From Paludibacteraceae bacterium (lineage in GTDB: Bacteria; Bacteroidota; Bacteroidia; Bacteroidales; Paludibacteraceae), in the NCBI GenBank assembly GCA_017962005.1, contig JAGCWE010000130.1:1-36457 (forward strand): DNA of 36,457 bases, read 5' to 3'. The notes beneath the pieces are model-generated. The model did no database searches and was not told where the DNA came from. It was given only the letters and a program-made list of their open reading frames with translations. A program made the translations under genes and the position numbers. This document shows positions 29,488 through 36,457 of the stretch, one piece after another; the stretch's first letter is position 1, and every line of letters begins with the position of its first letter.

Positions 29488-30387
29488 TTATACGGGATAC
29501 CGTTCCAGCAGTTGCCGGCAGCACCACGTATTGAACGCGTGCCCGGGGCGCGATACGGTTATCCTGCCGCGGATGGGCATTCCCAGCAGCGACATGTCGC
29601 CTATCACGTCCAGCAGTTTGTGCCGGGCGGGCTCGTTCTCATATATCAGCGGGCTCAGGTAGCCGGTTTTTGAGGCGTCAATGGGTTTCTGTCCCAGTTT
29701 GCGCGCAAGTATGTTCATCGACCATTGCCACATCCGTTTGTCGTAGATGACCAGCGCGTTCTGCAGGTCGCCGCCCTTTATCAGACCGAGGTGCAGCAAA
29801 GGGCGTATTTCGCGGAGGAAGCAGAATGTGCGGGCGGACGCAATCTCTTTGTCGAAATCACGCAAATCCGACAGTTCGGCATCCTGTTGGCCCAGTACGG
29901 GCGAAGGATAGTCCACATGCACCCGCACCTCATACCGTTCGCAGGGCTCGAGGGTCATCACGCTGCCTTTGCCGTTGTCGAAGTGGATGGGTTCGCTGAC
30001 GATGAACTCCTTCTGGGGGCTGTCCTGTGTGGTTGTGCCGGCGCGCTTGATGCCGTCCACCCACTGCCGCGCGCTGCCGTCCAGTATGGGCACTTCCGGC
30101 GCGTCCACCTCTACGGTGCAGTTGCTCACGCCCATCGCGTACAGTGCGGCCATCAGGTGCTCCACCGTGCTCACTTTCCACGTCTTCTGCTCCAGCACTG
30201 TGCCCCGTGCCGTGCCGCCTACGAACGATGCGAGGGCGCGCATGGAAGGCTTGTCCGGCAGGTCCGTGCGGCAGAAACGGATGCCGCTGTCAACGGGCGC
30301 GGGATGCACCGTGGCGCGGATGTCTGCGCCGGTATGCAGCCCCTTCCCGCGAAGGGTGAAACTGTCGCAAAGTGTGGCTTGGGTCAT
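29488..30387 (-). CDS. lpxC: UDP-3-O-acyl-N-acetylglucosamine deacetylase LpxC, without fused FabZ
   Basis: A 299-residue zinc amidase that carries out the committed step of lipid A synthesis. Zinc ligands are H77 (VEHLMAAL), H266 and D270 ([10 protein letters not shown]), and H293 in RPGHAFN is the catalytic histidine. The 27-residue spacing from H266 to H293 equals that of E. coli. The segment [19 protein letters not shown] is an insertion region of Bacteroidota type. In most Bacteroidota LpxC is followed in frame by a FabZ dehydratase domain (about 460 residues in all). Here the frame stops after the LpxC domain and no FabZ sequence lies before lpxA. The ATG overlaps the lpxD stop as ATGA. 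Confidence 0.95.
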   Translation of the reverse strand: MTQATLCDSFTLRGKGLHTGADIRATVHPAPVDSGIRFCRTDLPDKPSMRALASFVGGTARGTVLEQKTWKVSTVEHLMAALYAMGVSNCTVEVDAPEVPILDGSARQWVDGIKRAGTTTQDSPQKEFIVSEPIHFDNGKGSVMTLEPCERYEVRVHVDYPSPVLGQQDAELSDLRDFDKEIASARTFCFLREIRPLLHLGLIKGGDLQNALVIYDKRMWQWSMNILARKLGQKPIDASKTGYLSPLIYENEPARHKLLDVIGDMSLLGMPIRGRITVSRPGHAFNTWCCRQLLERYPV

Positions 30388-31385
30388 AGCAGTTTCCTGT
30401 ATATGTCCGGCAGGCGGCGATAGACGGCCTGCGCCTTGCGCCAGCGGTTTGCTTCGATGGCGGGCATGCCCATGTACTGGCCCGCCTTGCGGATGGTGCC
30501 TGCAACGCCCGATTTGGCTCCGAACATGCACCCGTCGGCTATCTCGATGTGCCCTGCCACGCCCACTTGGCCTGTCAGTGTGCAGTGGCTGCCTATCTTT
30601 GTCGAGCCGGCTATCCCCACTTGTGCGCATAGTACGGTCGATTCGCCTATCTGCACGTTGTGCGCTATCTGGCACAGGTTGTCAATCTTCGTGTTCTTTC
30701 CGATGCGTGTCTCGCCCATCATCGCGCGGTCCACGGTTGTGTTCGCCCCTATCTCCACATCGTCTTCTATCACCACTGTCCCTATCTGCGGCACTTTGTG
30801 GTACACGCCCTGCTCGTCAGGCTCGAAGCCGAAGCCGTCCGAACCGATTACCACGCCGCTGTGCAGTATGCAGTCGTTGCCCACGCGGCAGCCGTAATAG
30901 ACTCTCACGCCTGCGTAGAGAACGGTGCGGTCGCCTATGACCACTCCGTCGCCTATGTATGTCTGGGGATAGACCTGCACGCCTGCGCCCAGACGGACGC
31001 CTTTTCCGATGTATGCGCCTGCGCCGATGTATGCGTCATCGGGCACGCTCACGCCCTCGCTTATGTGCGCTCCCGCTTCCACGCCGCGGCGCGGGGGATT
31101 GAGCACTTTCGCCACTTCGCCTAATAGGGCGGCCATTGCCGCGCGGGCGTTGTCTACGCGGATGATTGTGGCGGAGGTGGTGCCGTCGAAGGCGATGTTG
31201 CGTGAGAGCAGCACCACGGAAGCCTTTGTGTCGGCAAGGTAGTGGATGTACTTGTCATCACCTAAGAAGCAGAGGTCGCCCGCTTGTGCGGTTTCTATGC
31301 CTGCTACGTTGTGGACGGTGCGGTTGCCGTCGCCCTCGACTGTTCCGCCGAGCAGTTGGCTGATTTGATTGGCACTGAATTCCAT
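30384..31385 (-). CDS. lpxD: UDP-3-O-acylglucosamine N-acyltransferase LpxD
   Basis: A 333-residue enzyme that adds the second primary acyl chain to UDP-3-O-acyl-GlcN. The N-terminal uridine-binding domain starts [21 protein letters not shown] long left-handed beta-helix of hexapeptide repeats follows, with the catalytic histidine in [10 protein letters not shown], then a C-terminal helix. It is the first gene of the lpxD-lpxC-lpxA set and overlaps lpxC by 4 bp. Confidence 0.95.
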   Translation of the reverse strand: MEFSANQISQLLGGTVEGDGNRTVHNVAGIETAQAGDLCFLGDDKYIHYLADTKASVVLLSRNIAFDGTTSATIIRVDNARAAMAALLGEVAKVLNPPRRGVEAGAHISEGVSVPDDAYIGAGAYIGKGVRLGAGVQVYPQTYIGDGVVIGDRTVLYAGVRVYYGCRVGNDCILHSGVVIGSDGFGFEPDEQGVYHKVPQIGTVVIEDDVEIGANTTVDRAMMGETRIGKNTKIDNLCQIAHNVQIGESTVLCAQVGIAGSTKIGSHCTLTGQVGVAGHIEIADGCMFGAKSGVAGTIRKAGQYMGMPAIEANRWRKAQAVYRRLPDIYRKLL

Positions 31386-31411
31386 TTCGTCAATGAATAT
31401 TGAAAACCGCG

Positions 31412-31442
31412 CGAAGGTACGGCGTTTTTCTCATCCCTGCAA
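31412..31442 (-). promoter_or_regulatory. Bacteroidota-type promoter for lpxD
   Basis: Minus strand: TTG (plus-strand CAA at 31440-31442), 20 bp, then TACCTTCG (31412-31419), one mismatch from TAnnTTTG. The lpxD start codon is 27 bp downstream, giving a short leader. Confidence 0.65.
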
Positions 31443-31635
31443 ATATTTCCCTTTTCCCTCCTTTCCCCTTTCTCCTTTCTCCTTTCAATTTTCACCTTTC
31501 AATTTCCCACTTCCCTTATGTGATTCTTATGTGATTTATATGTGATTCCGCTGCCTTTGCGCTAATTTTGAGCTATCATTACCGTATCTCGCGACACCCC
31601 GCCCGTAGGGTCTTCTTTCTTTTTCAAATACACCT
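31443..31635. other. Intergenic region between divergent promoters: pyrimidine tract and 11-bp repeats
   Basis: This stretch has no gene. It begins with a CCTTTC-rich pyrimidine tract (about 31448-31505). Then come three copies of ATGTGATT at 31518, 31529 and 31540, exactly 11 bp apart and so on one face of the helix. They lie between the lpxD promoter and the plus-strand promoter at 31636, where an operator could act on both. No known binding-site consensus is recognised. Confidence 0.45.
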
Positions 31636-31665
31636 TGTCTTTCAGAAAAAACGTCGTATCTTTGC
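31636..31665 (+). promoter_or_regulatory. Strong Bacteroidota-type promoter upstream of a structured leader
   Basis: TTG at 31636-31638, 19 bp, then TATCTTTG at 31658-31665, a perfect fit to TTG-N19-TAnnTTTG. The predicted start, near 31672, is about 90 bp before the large inverted repeat and 450 bp before the first convincing gene (32121). Confidence 0.75.
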
Positions 31666-31760
31666 CGCCGTAATTGCTATCCATAACCACCCGCCTATGA
31701 CACACCGGCACTGACAGGCAGTGCAACGACATACATAACTAAAAGCGTTATAAGCCAAAC

Positions 31761-31892
31761 TTGAGTTTTGAAATCTGGACAATTTCAAACTTAATATCTG
31801 TTCAAGCAAAAGCCTATCGACGCTCGCGCCTACGGCGTGGGCTTTTGCGTAGATTTTGAACAGATAAGGTAGTCCAGAACCTCAAAACTCAA
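31761..31892 (+). ncRNA. Candidate structured RNA / large imperfect inverted repeat
   Basis: Four nested arms pair in order. TTGAGTTTTGA (31761-31771) pairs with 31882-31892. CTGGAC (31775-31780) pairs with 31872-31877. TATCTGTTCAA (31795-31805) pairs with 31856-31866. GCAAAAGCC (31806-31814) pairs with 31840-31848. A CGCC/GGCG tip hairpin closes it. A competing local hairpin, TTTGAAAT (31767-31774) with ATTTCAAA (31782-31789), would put CTGGAC in its loop. It is transcribed if the promoter at 31636 is active. It could be a leader or small RNA, or a MITE-like palindrome; no family is recognised. Confidence 0.5.
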
Positions 31893-31927
31893 ATGAAGCG
31901 AACGAGAGTTCACGCTATTTTTATTGT

Positions 31928-32097
31928 ATGCCGCTTGATGAAAAGGACCAACAAGGACCAGACGCATATCAAACAAATGCACTTACTTTGCGGCGGTTTT
32001 GCTGAACAACATACATTTTGAAAAGGAAGAAGCCGAAGCCAAGACTGACGACATTCACAGTATAGCGGAGTATGCCGAAAATCCGAACCAAGAGTAG
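31928..32097 (+). pseudogene. Possible decayed small ORF
   Basis: From ATG at 31928 one frame reads MPLDEKDQQGPDAYQTNALT before a stop at 32003. A second frame, open from 31942 to the TAG ending at 32097, reads a charged tail HFEKEEAEAKTDDIHSIAEY. Joined by one frameshift near 31990-32003 they would make a hydrophilic peptide of about 56 residues. A third frame gives a 42-codon ORF from ATG 31893 to 32021. None is recognised, and the region may instead be a non-coding repeat. Weak evidence. Confidence 0.2.
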
Positions 32098-32120
32098 GCA
32101 AAACTAAAAAAAGTATTGTT

Positions 32121-32495
32121 ATGAATAAGTTTAGTGTTATTTCTATTCCAAATGTTCCGCACAGAGACGACCGCAAGTATGCGTTTTTCTATTCGGGTGA
32201 CTATGAGACTATCATGGGGGAGACGATGAAGAATCAAGGTAAGGTGACACGTTACATTTGCATTGCTAACGAAGGAAGAAAAGTGTACAAGCAGTATTAC
32301 TCATTCAACAATGTCTCAAAAGGGCAAATCGCTTTAGATTATGAGTCAATATGTAATCTGGGAGTCAATATCGGTGATAATGTGAATGTCTATCCAATCA
32401 GCAAAATATGCTATCATTGGCATACTGGTGATTCTATTGCTAAGCTATCTTTGCTTATAGCAATTTTTTCCATTGTGTTATGCATGTTATTTTAA
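32121..32495 (+). CDS. Hypothetical protein with C-terminal membrane anchor
   Basis: A 124-residue protein, not recognised. The first ~95 residues are soluble-looking (MNKFSVISIPNVPHRDDRKY at the start, many Tyr/Asn/Ile). There is no signal peptide. The last ~20 residues, KLSLLIAIFSIVLCMLF, form a single hydrophobic span, so it may be tail-anchored in the inner membrane. Codons and intergenic sequence are AT-richer than in the lpx block. The next gene, 28 bp downstream, encodes a secreted repeat protein. The gene is preceded by an A-rich start region rather than a clear Shine-Dalgarno site. Confidence 0.6.
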   Translation: MNKFSVISIPNVPHRDDRKYAFFYSGDYETIMGETMKNQGKVTRYICIANEGRKVYKQYYSFNNVSKGQIALDYESICNLGVNIGDNVNVYPISKICYHWHTGDSIAKLSLLIAIFSIVLCMLF

Positions 32496-32522
32496 TATTA
32501 ATTAACTAAAAAACTACGAATT

Positions 32523-33938
32523 ATGAAAAAGAAGATTTTATTTTTCGCTGCCGCATTGCTCGGAGTATGTAATGCGTATGCAGTTGTTGATTGGGATGGA
32601 ACATCCATAGCGTGGACAGAAGGTGAAGGAACAGCGGTTTCACCATATATTATTTCGTCCCCAAGCCATTTGGCATATTTAGCCTCTCAGGTCAATGCCG
32701 GTACAACGTATTCTGGTGCGTATTTCAAACAAACACAGGATTTTAACTTGCAGAATAAAACTCGTTCAGCCATAGGTACAGATACATATCCATTTGAAGG
32801 TGTTTATGATGGTGGAGAAAAGTATATCAGCGATATGTATTCGTCAACCACGTTGTTCGAATATATCAATAATGCGGAAATAAAGAATCTGACAATAAAA
32901 GGGAGTTCCACGTTAGGTGTGGGGGCTTCTTTGGTGGGAAATACAACGGGAGATTGTACACTTACCAATTGTCATAATCAATGCAATGTGAGTTCTGCAA
33001 TGGTAAGTTGTGGAGGCTTGGTTCGTGAGGCAAAAGGAACACGAATCGCACTAATTTTGTGCAGCAATACCGGAAACTGCGGAACAACCAATTCCTCTAA
33101 AGTAGATACCAGCGCAGGGGGATTAATAGGCAAAACAAGTTGTGATAATACCTATATCAGCCAATGCTTCAATTCTGGCACAATCTCCAGCTACTATGTA
33201 AGCGGATATTCGTATTACAACTATACTTCGGGGGACTTTATCGGGAATAGCAGAAGTACTAAATCTGCTTTAATAGAAAAGTCATATAGTACGGGGACTT
33301 CTTATAATTTCTTTGTTGGATTGAACTACGGCAACGAGAACAATAACAATATAACTATAAAAGGTTGCTATTCAAAAGGCAATTACACGGTAGAAAAAAA
33401 TTGTTACGATGCTTCTTTTACTTATTTTAAAACATTATGTTGTTATTTTGTAGGAAACGTCACGGTATCGGGTTCATGTAGTCAGGGTATGACTTCTGAT
33501 TTGGAATGGAATGCCCAAACATGTTACGTGCCATATAATTCCATTATCCGAGGAAATAATATAGCAGTTGAGTTGATGAAAGACAAGTGGTTCTTGTCGC
33601 AGATTAACGTATTGGACGAGTATTTTACAATGGACTTGGAAGGTATCAACGATGGCTATCCGATTCTGAAATGGCAGGCTGGTACACGTTATACTATAAC
33701 CGCTACATGTGATGCCAACCGAGGCACTGTGACAGGAGGCGGCGAATACCCCAATGGATATACTGCCACATTGACAGCAACGCCCAAACCGGGTTGCACT
33801 TTTGTAGGCTGGAGTGACGGAGAGACTGCTAACCCGCGTTATATAAACGTCGCAGGAGAAGCCACATATACAGCTCAATTCACAAAGAGCAGTTACACCA
33901 TCTATATCAATCAGGATTGCACCAGTAACATCGAATGA
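32523..33938 (+). CDS. Secreted protein with GLUG-like region and InlB-type repeat, truncated at its C-terminus
   Basis: A 471-residue protein. The signal peptide is MKKKILFFAAALLGVCNAYA. The body, about residues 40-375, has GLUG-like phrases such as FEGVYDGGEKYISDMYSSTT and repeated cysteine-containing turns, as in right-handed beta-helix surface proteins. From about 385 a divergent InlB B-repeat runs YTITATCDANRGTV to FVGWSDGETANPRY and AEATYTAQF-like sequence. A second repeat begins (YTIYINQDCTSNIE) and stops abruptly after 14 residues, where related repeats continue with GRYPAG. No C-terminal sorting domain is present. Its stop overlaps the next start as ATGA. A surface or adhesive role is inferred. 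Confidence 0.75.
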   Translation: MKKKILFFAAALLGVCNAYAVVDWDGTSIAWTEGEGTAVSPYIISSPSHLAYLASQVNAGTTYSGAYFKQTQDFNLQNKTRSAIGTDTYPFEGVYDGGEKYISDMYSSTTLFEYINNAEIKNLTIKGSSTLGVGASLVGNTTGDCTLTNCHNQCNVSSAMVSCGGLVREAKGTRIALILCSNTGNCGTTNSSKVDTSAGGLIGKTSCDNTYISQCFNSGTISSYYVSGYSYYNYTSGDFIGNSRSTKSALIEKSYSTGTSYNFFVGLNYGNENNNNITIKGCYSKGNYTVEKNCYDASFTYFKTLCCYFVGNVTVSGSCSQGMTSDLEWNAQTCYVPYNSIIRGNNIAVELMKDKWFLSQINVLDEYFTMDLEGINDGYPILKWQAGTRYTITATCDANRGTVTGGGEYPNGYTATLTATPKPGCTFVGWSDGETANPRYINVAGEATYTAQFTKSSYTIYINQDCTSNIE

Positions 33939-36034
33939 TTATGAAACGGTTTATTTGGGACAAGACACTGTTCCTCTGGACGGTTTGTACATTGCTTGCG
34001 TTGCCTGTGCAGGCGCACAAGATAACAGTACAGTCATCCGCAGGAGGAACACCCACAACTTACGAGATAGATGACGGTGCGACCCTTCATCTGGTTGCAA
34101 CCGCTGATGCAGGTTCTCGTTTCGTACGTTGGCAAGACGGAGATAACACTAACCCGCGCGATGTGACAGTAATTTGCGATGCAAGCTACACGGCTGTCTT
34201 TGAGACGATAAGCGGAGGAGCACTGCCGCAGAAACATACGGCAACCATATACGGAGGCATATGCGGCAGTCCGTTTATTGGAGAATTTTCCACAGGCTCT
34301 TCATTGGACATTATTGCCGTCCCAAAGGAGGGCTACAAATTCAAACGTTGGACGGATGACGACACATCCAATCCGCGCACCTTGACTATTACATCCGACA
34401 TTACCCTGTATGCGGAGTTTGAACCTTATGCCACAGATCAAAGTGGTACTTCTTTATTCACAGTTAATGTTCAAGCGGAGGGTTGCTCCAATTCCATAGA
34501 GGGTCGTTATCCGGCAGGAACACAACTTACATTGATAGCTCAGCCGAATGCGACGGATTGTGACATGTTCGCTCACTGGGAAGATGCGTCGGAACTGCTT
34601 ACACGCTCTGTTACCGTGACGGAAGATGCTTCTTTCACGGCTTCGTTTGGCAAGGTGCAATATATTGTCCGTTTCCTGAACTATGATGATACTGAACTGC
34701 AAAACACGAATGTTGATTGCAGCACTATACCTACTTACGCAGGTGAAACTCCTATCAAGCCTGCCGATGCGCAGTACACCTACATCTTCGCAGGCTGGAG
34801 CGATGGCACACAAACCTATGGCACTGAAGATGAACTGCCTGCCGTGACAGGCGATGCGACATACACCGCCACATACACCACCACCGTCAATCAGTACACC
34901 GTCACCTTCCTGAACGAGGACGGCACTGTTCTTGACAGCCGCAAGTGGAACTACGGCGCGACACCGACCTGCGCCGAACCCACCAAGCCCGCTGATGCGC
35001 AGTACACCTACGTCTTCGCCGGTTGGGACAAGGAGGTTGTTGCCGTTACTGGCGATGCCACTTATACTGCCGTATTTGAATCGGTGGTACAATGCGGCAC
35101 TATCGAAACCACCGACGGCGCAACCGTCTGGGAGGACGAACTGCCCTACACATGGGAAAGCGTAACCTTTAACGAAGCAGGGACGGAAACACTGACACTG
35201 CAAGCATCAGACGGTTGCGATTCAGTTGTTACCTTCACGCTCCGTGTGCGCTACCACAACATCGTGTTGCAGGAGAACGAGGACGCGCAGTACTACGACT
35301 TCTTCGCGGAGGACTACAACGGTTACACGGTCAATACCGCCACACTGAACCGCCAGTTCGCACAAAGCAAGTGGGCGACGTTGTGCCTGCCGTTCGATGT
35401 AAGGAAAGGACAGATGATGTCACTTGGCTTGTACGGCCGCGTCTTTGATTTCCGCTATGCGGAGGTGACGGCGAACAACACTCTCGTGGCTCATTTTGCC
35501 GTGGCGCAGTCCCTCGACGCTGGCAAGGGCTATATAGTCAATGCCAACGCCAAACTGGCACAGAAGACCTCTTTCGTCTTCCCGAACGTGACCATCAACA
35601 CCGATGCCGACAACGGCGACATAGCCACTCTAACAGGCTACAACGACAATTCGGGTCGTGGCAGTATCTGCATGGTCGGCACGCTCCGCACAGGCACGTT
35701 GTACAACTACGCCGGTGGAAACACCTACCTCGGACTGAAGGACAACATGATTTACTACCCGAACACCGCGACCGGCACCGCCGTCCGTGCGTACAGAGGC
35801 TTCTTCCGCAGCGGTATAGGCGGCGTGATTGAGGAAGGCGATGACGATGATGAGCCTACAGCACCGCAGCGCGTCCGCATCGTGGTGGAAGGCGAAACGG
35901 TCAGCGAACTGGAGGTGATGAACGGGGAAGCGGACATGCAGGACATTCAGCCCGCCCGCAAGTTCATCAACAACGGCATTCTCTACATCGAGCGCAACGG
36001 CAAGACCTACACCGCCCAAGGCGCGGAATTGTAG
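33935..36034 (+). CDS. Large secreted protein with InlB-type repeats and Bacteroidota-style C-terminus
   Basis: A 699-residue protein. The signal sequence is near residues 3-27 (hydrophobic core TLFLWTVCTLLALPVQA). Three divergent InlB-type repeats (about 28-91, 100-163, 171-238) end in patterns such as RWQDGDNTNPRDV. Two Listeria-Bacteroides repeats (about 240-383) share KPADAQYTY and FAGW. A GCDSVVTFTLRV repeat (about 388-440) follows. A beta-rich domain with KWATLCLPFDV, an acidic linker EEGDDDDEPT, and the end RKFINNGILYIERNGKTYTA resemble C-termini of exported Bacteroidota proteins. Initiation at 33935 (ATGA overlap) or 33941 is possible. Likely on the cell surface; the partner is unknown. 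Confidence 0.82.
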   Translation: MIMKRFIWDKTLFLWTVCTLLALPVQAHKITVQSSAGGTPTTYEIDDGATLHLVATADAGSRFVRWQDGDNTNPRDVTVICDASYTAVFETISGGALPQKHTATIYGGICGSPFIGEFSTGSSLDIIAVPKEGYKFKRWTDDDTSNPRTLTITSDITLYAEFEPYATDQSGTSLFTVNVQAEGCSNSIEGRYPAGTQLTLIAQPNATDCDMFAHWEDASELLTRSVTVTEDASFTASFGKVQYIVRFLNYDDTELQNTNVDCSTIPTYAGETPIKPADAQYTYIFAGWSDGTQTYGTEDELPAVTGDATYTATYTTTVNQYTVTFLNEDGTVLDSRKWNYGATPTCAEPTKPADAQYTYVFAGWDKEVVAVTGDATYTAVFESVVQCGTIETTDGATVWEDELPYTWESVTFNEAGTETLTLQASDGCDSVVTFTLRVRYHNIVLQENEDAQYYDFFAEDYNGYTVNTATLNRQFAQSKWATLCLPFDVRKGQMMSLGLYGRVFDFRYAEVTANNTLVAHFAVAQSLDAGKGYIVNANAKLAQKTSFVFPNVTINTDADNGDIATLTGYNDNSGRGSICMVGTLRTGTLYNYAGGNTYLGLKDNMIYYPNTATGTAVRAYRGFFRSGIGGVIEEGDDDDEPTAPQRVRIVVEGETVSELEVMNGEADMQDIQPARKFINNGILYIERNGKTYTAQGAEL

Positions 36035-36056
36035 TAAACGCTATTCAGACAACTGG

Positions 36057-36095
36057 ACAAGGGCGTGCCGCTGTCGGCACGCCCTTGTTTTGTTG
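36057..36095 (+). terminator. Strong intrinsic terminator
   Basis: A perfect 14-bp stem, arms 36057-36070 (ACAAGGGCGTGCCG) and 36075-36088, with loop CTGT, followed by TTTGTTGG. It lies 23 bp after the stop of the large secreted protein and closes that transcript. Being a perfect palindrome it could also act on transcription from the other side. Confidence 0.8.
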
Positions 36096-36129
36096 GAAGC
36101 GGAAATAAAGGAGGTATAGCATCCGCTCA

Positions 36130-36237
36130 TCTAGGACATCTATAGCTTCTAGACTAGCGAAGCGCTCTAGGTCTTCTATATTCTCTAGGATAGCGCAGCG
36201 TTCTAGGACATCTGTTTCTCGGATAATGTCCTGCCGC
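36130..36237. repeat. CTAG-rich tandem repeat, 36-bp period
   Basis: Unit 1 (36130-36165) and unit 2 (36166-36201) are each 36 bp and start TCTAGG. A third, more divergent unit starts at 36202. Each unit splits into two 18-bp halves that begin TCTAG, and the halves end in the shared pattern TAGCGnAGCG. No unique spacers separate the units, so it is not a CRISPR array. Confidence 0.65.
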
Positions 36238-36256
36238 TGTTGTTTTCGTTTATTGT

Positions 36257-36426
36257 GCCGACTGGGAGTCGGCGTTTGCTTCGTTCATTCCGTCGGAATT
36301 TGATTCCGACACCGGCTCTGCCGTTCTGCATCCGTTCGTTCCGCCCGCCCCTTTCGTCCGTTGTCCCGCGTGAGACGCGGTCTTTGTCAGAGGTCCTTCG
36401 TCTGTTAGCCCGACATTTGATGTCGG
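36257..36426. repeat. Array of mini-hairpins with three-base loops
   Basis: Small perfect palindromes with 3-base loops follow one another. GCCGACT/AGTCGGC is at 36257-36273 (loop GGG). GTCGGAAT/ATTCCGAC is at 36292-36310 (TTG). CGGC/GCCG is at 36313-36323 (TCT). CCGCGT/ACGCGG is at 36366-36380 (GAG). CCGACAT/ATGTCGG is at 36410-36426 (TTG). No gene is seen from 36035 to the window end. Function unknown. Confidence 0.6.
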
Positions 36427-36457
36427 TTCCTTTCGCCTGCCTCGCTGCTCTTTCTTC

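Noticed and set aside
36130..36237. CRISPR array suggested by the 36-bp period
   Set aside because: Units abut directly with no unique spacers, are imperfect, and no cas gene is in the window.

Overview
The window looks like a chromosomal segment of a Bacteroidales-type bacterium (phylum Bacteroidota). The reasons are promoters of the form TTG-N19/20-TAnnTTTG, A-rich rather than Shine-Dalgarno-rich translation starts, a tuf-tRNA(Trp)-secE-nusG-rplKAJL-rpoBC order, a two-domain-type polysaccharide tyrosine kinase with tandem export lipoproteins, a dipeptidyl peptidase IV, FHS sugar transport, and large secreted proteins with Listeria-Bacteroides (InlB-type) repeats. Species cannot be named from this sequence alone.

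Region 1 (1-12870), plus strand: the translation/transcription core. It holds the 3' part of tuf, tRNA-Trp, secE, nusG, rplK, rplA, rplJ, rplL, rpoB and rpoC. Spacers between tuf and the tRNA, before secE, between rplJ and rplL, and between rplL and rpoB contain clear stem-loops; the last is an attenuator-like terminator overlapped by a competing hairpin.

Region 2 (12863-19562), plus strand: a surface polysaccharide block that runs directly out of rpoC. A WbpB/WlbA-type sugar-nucleotide dehydrogenase overlaps the rpoC stop. It is followed by two Wza-like lipoproteins and a Wzc-like co-polymerase/tyrosine kinase with an Asn-Pro-Tyr-rich head and a Gly-Tyr-rich tail. A DUF3109 cysteine-rich protein and a CinA N-domain protein lacking the usual amidase half come next.

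Region 3 (19559-23762): an O-methyltransferase on the minus strand, divergent from an Lrp/AsnC regulator-trpS pair with interleaved promoters, then a small secreted protein and a FadL/OmpP1-like outer-membrane protein.

Region 4 (23978-31385), minus strand: lpxD-lpxC-lpxA (lipid A synthesis), a membrane GT2 glycosyltransferase, a DPP IV-type peptidase and an FHS-family sugar transporter, probably one long unit with an internal promoter before lpxA. LpxC is free-standing; in Bacteroidota it is normally fused to FabZ.

Region 5 (31386-36457): accessory and AT-richer at first. It holds a strong plus-strand promoter, a ~130-nt near-perfect inverted repeat that could be a structured RNA, a decayed small ORF, a C-terminally anchored hypothetical protein, and two secreted repeat proteins overlapping by ATGA. 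It ends in a strong terminator, a 36-bp CTAG-rich tandem repeat and a run of mini-hairpins with three-base loops. This end of the window carries the least explained sequence.
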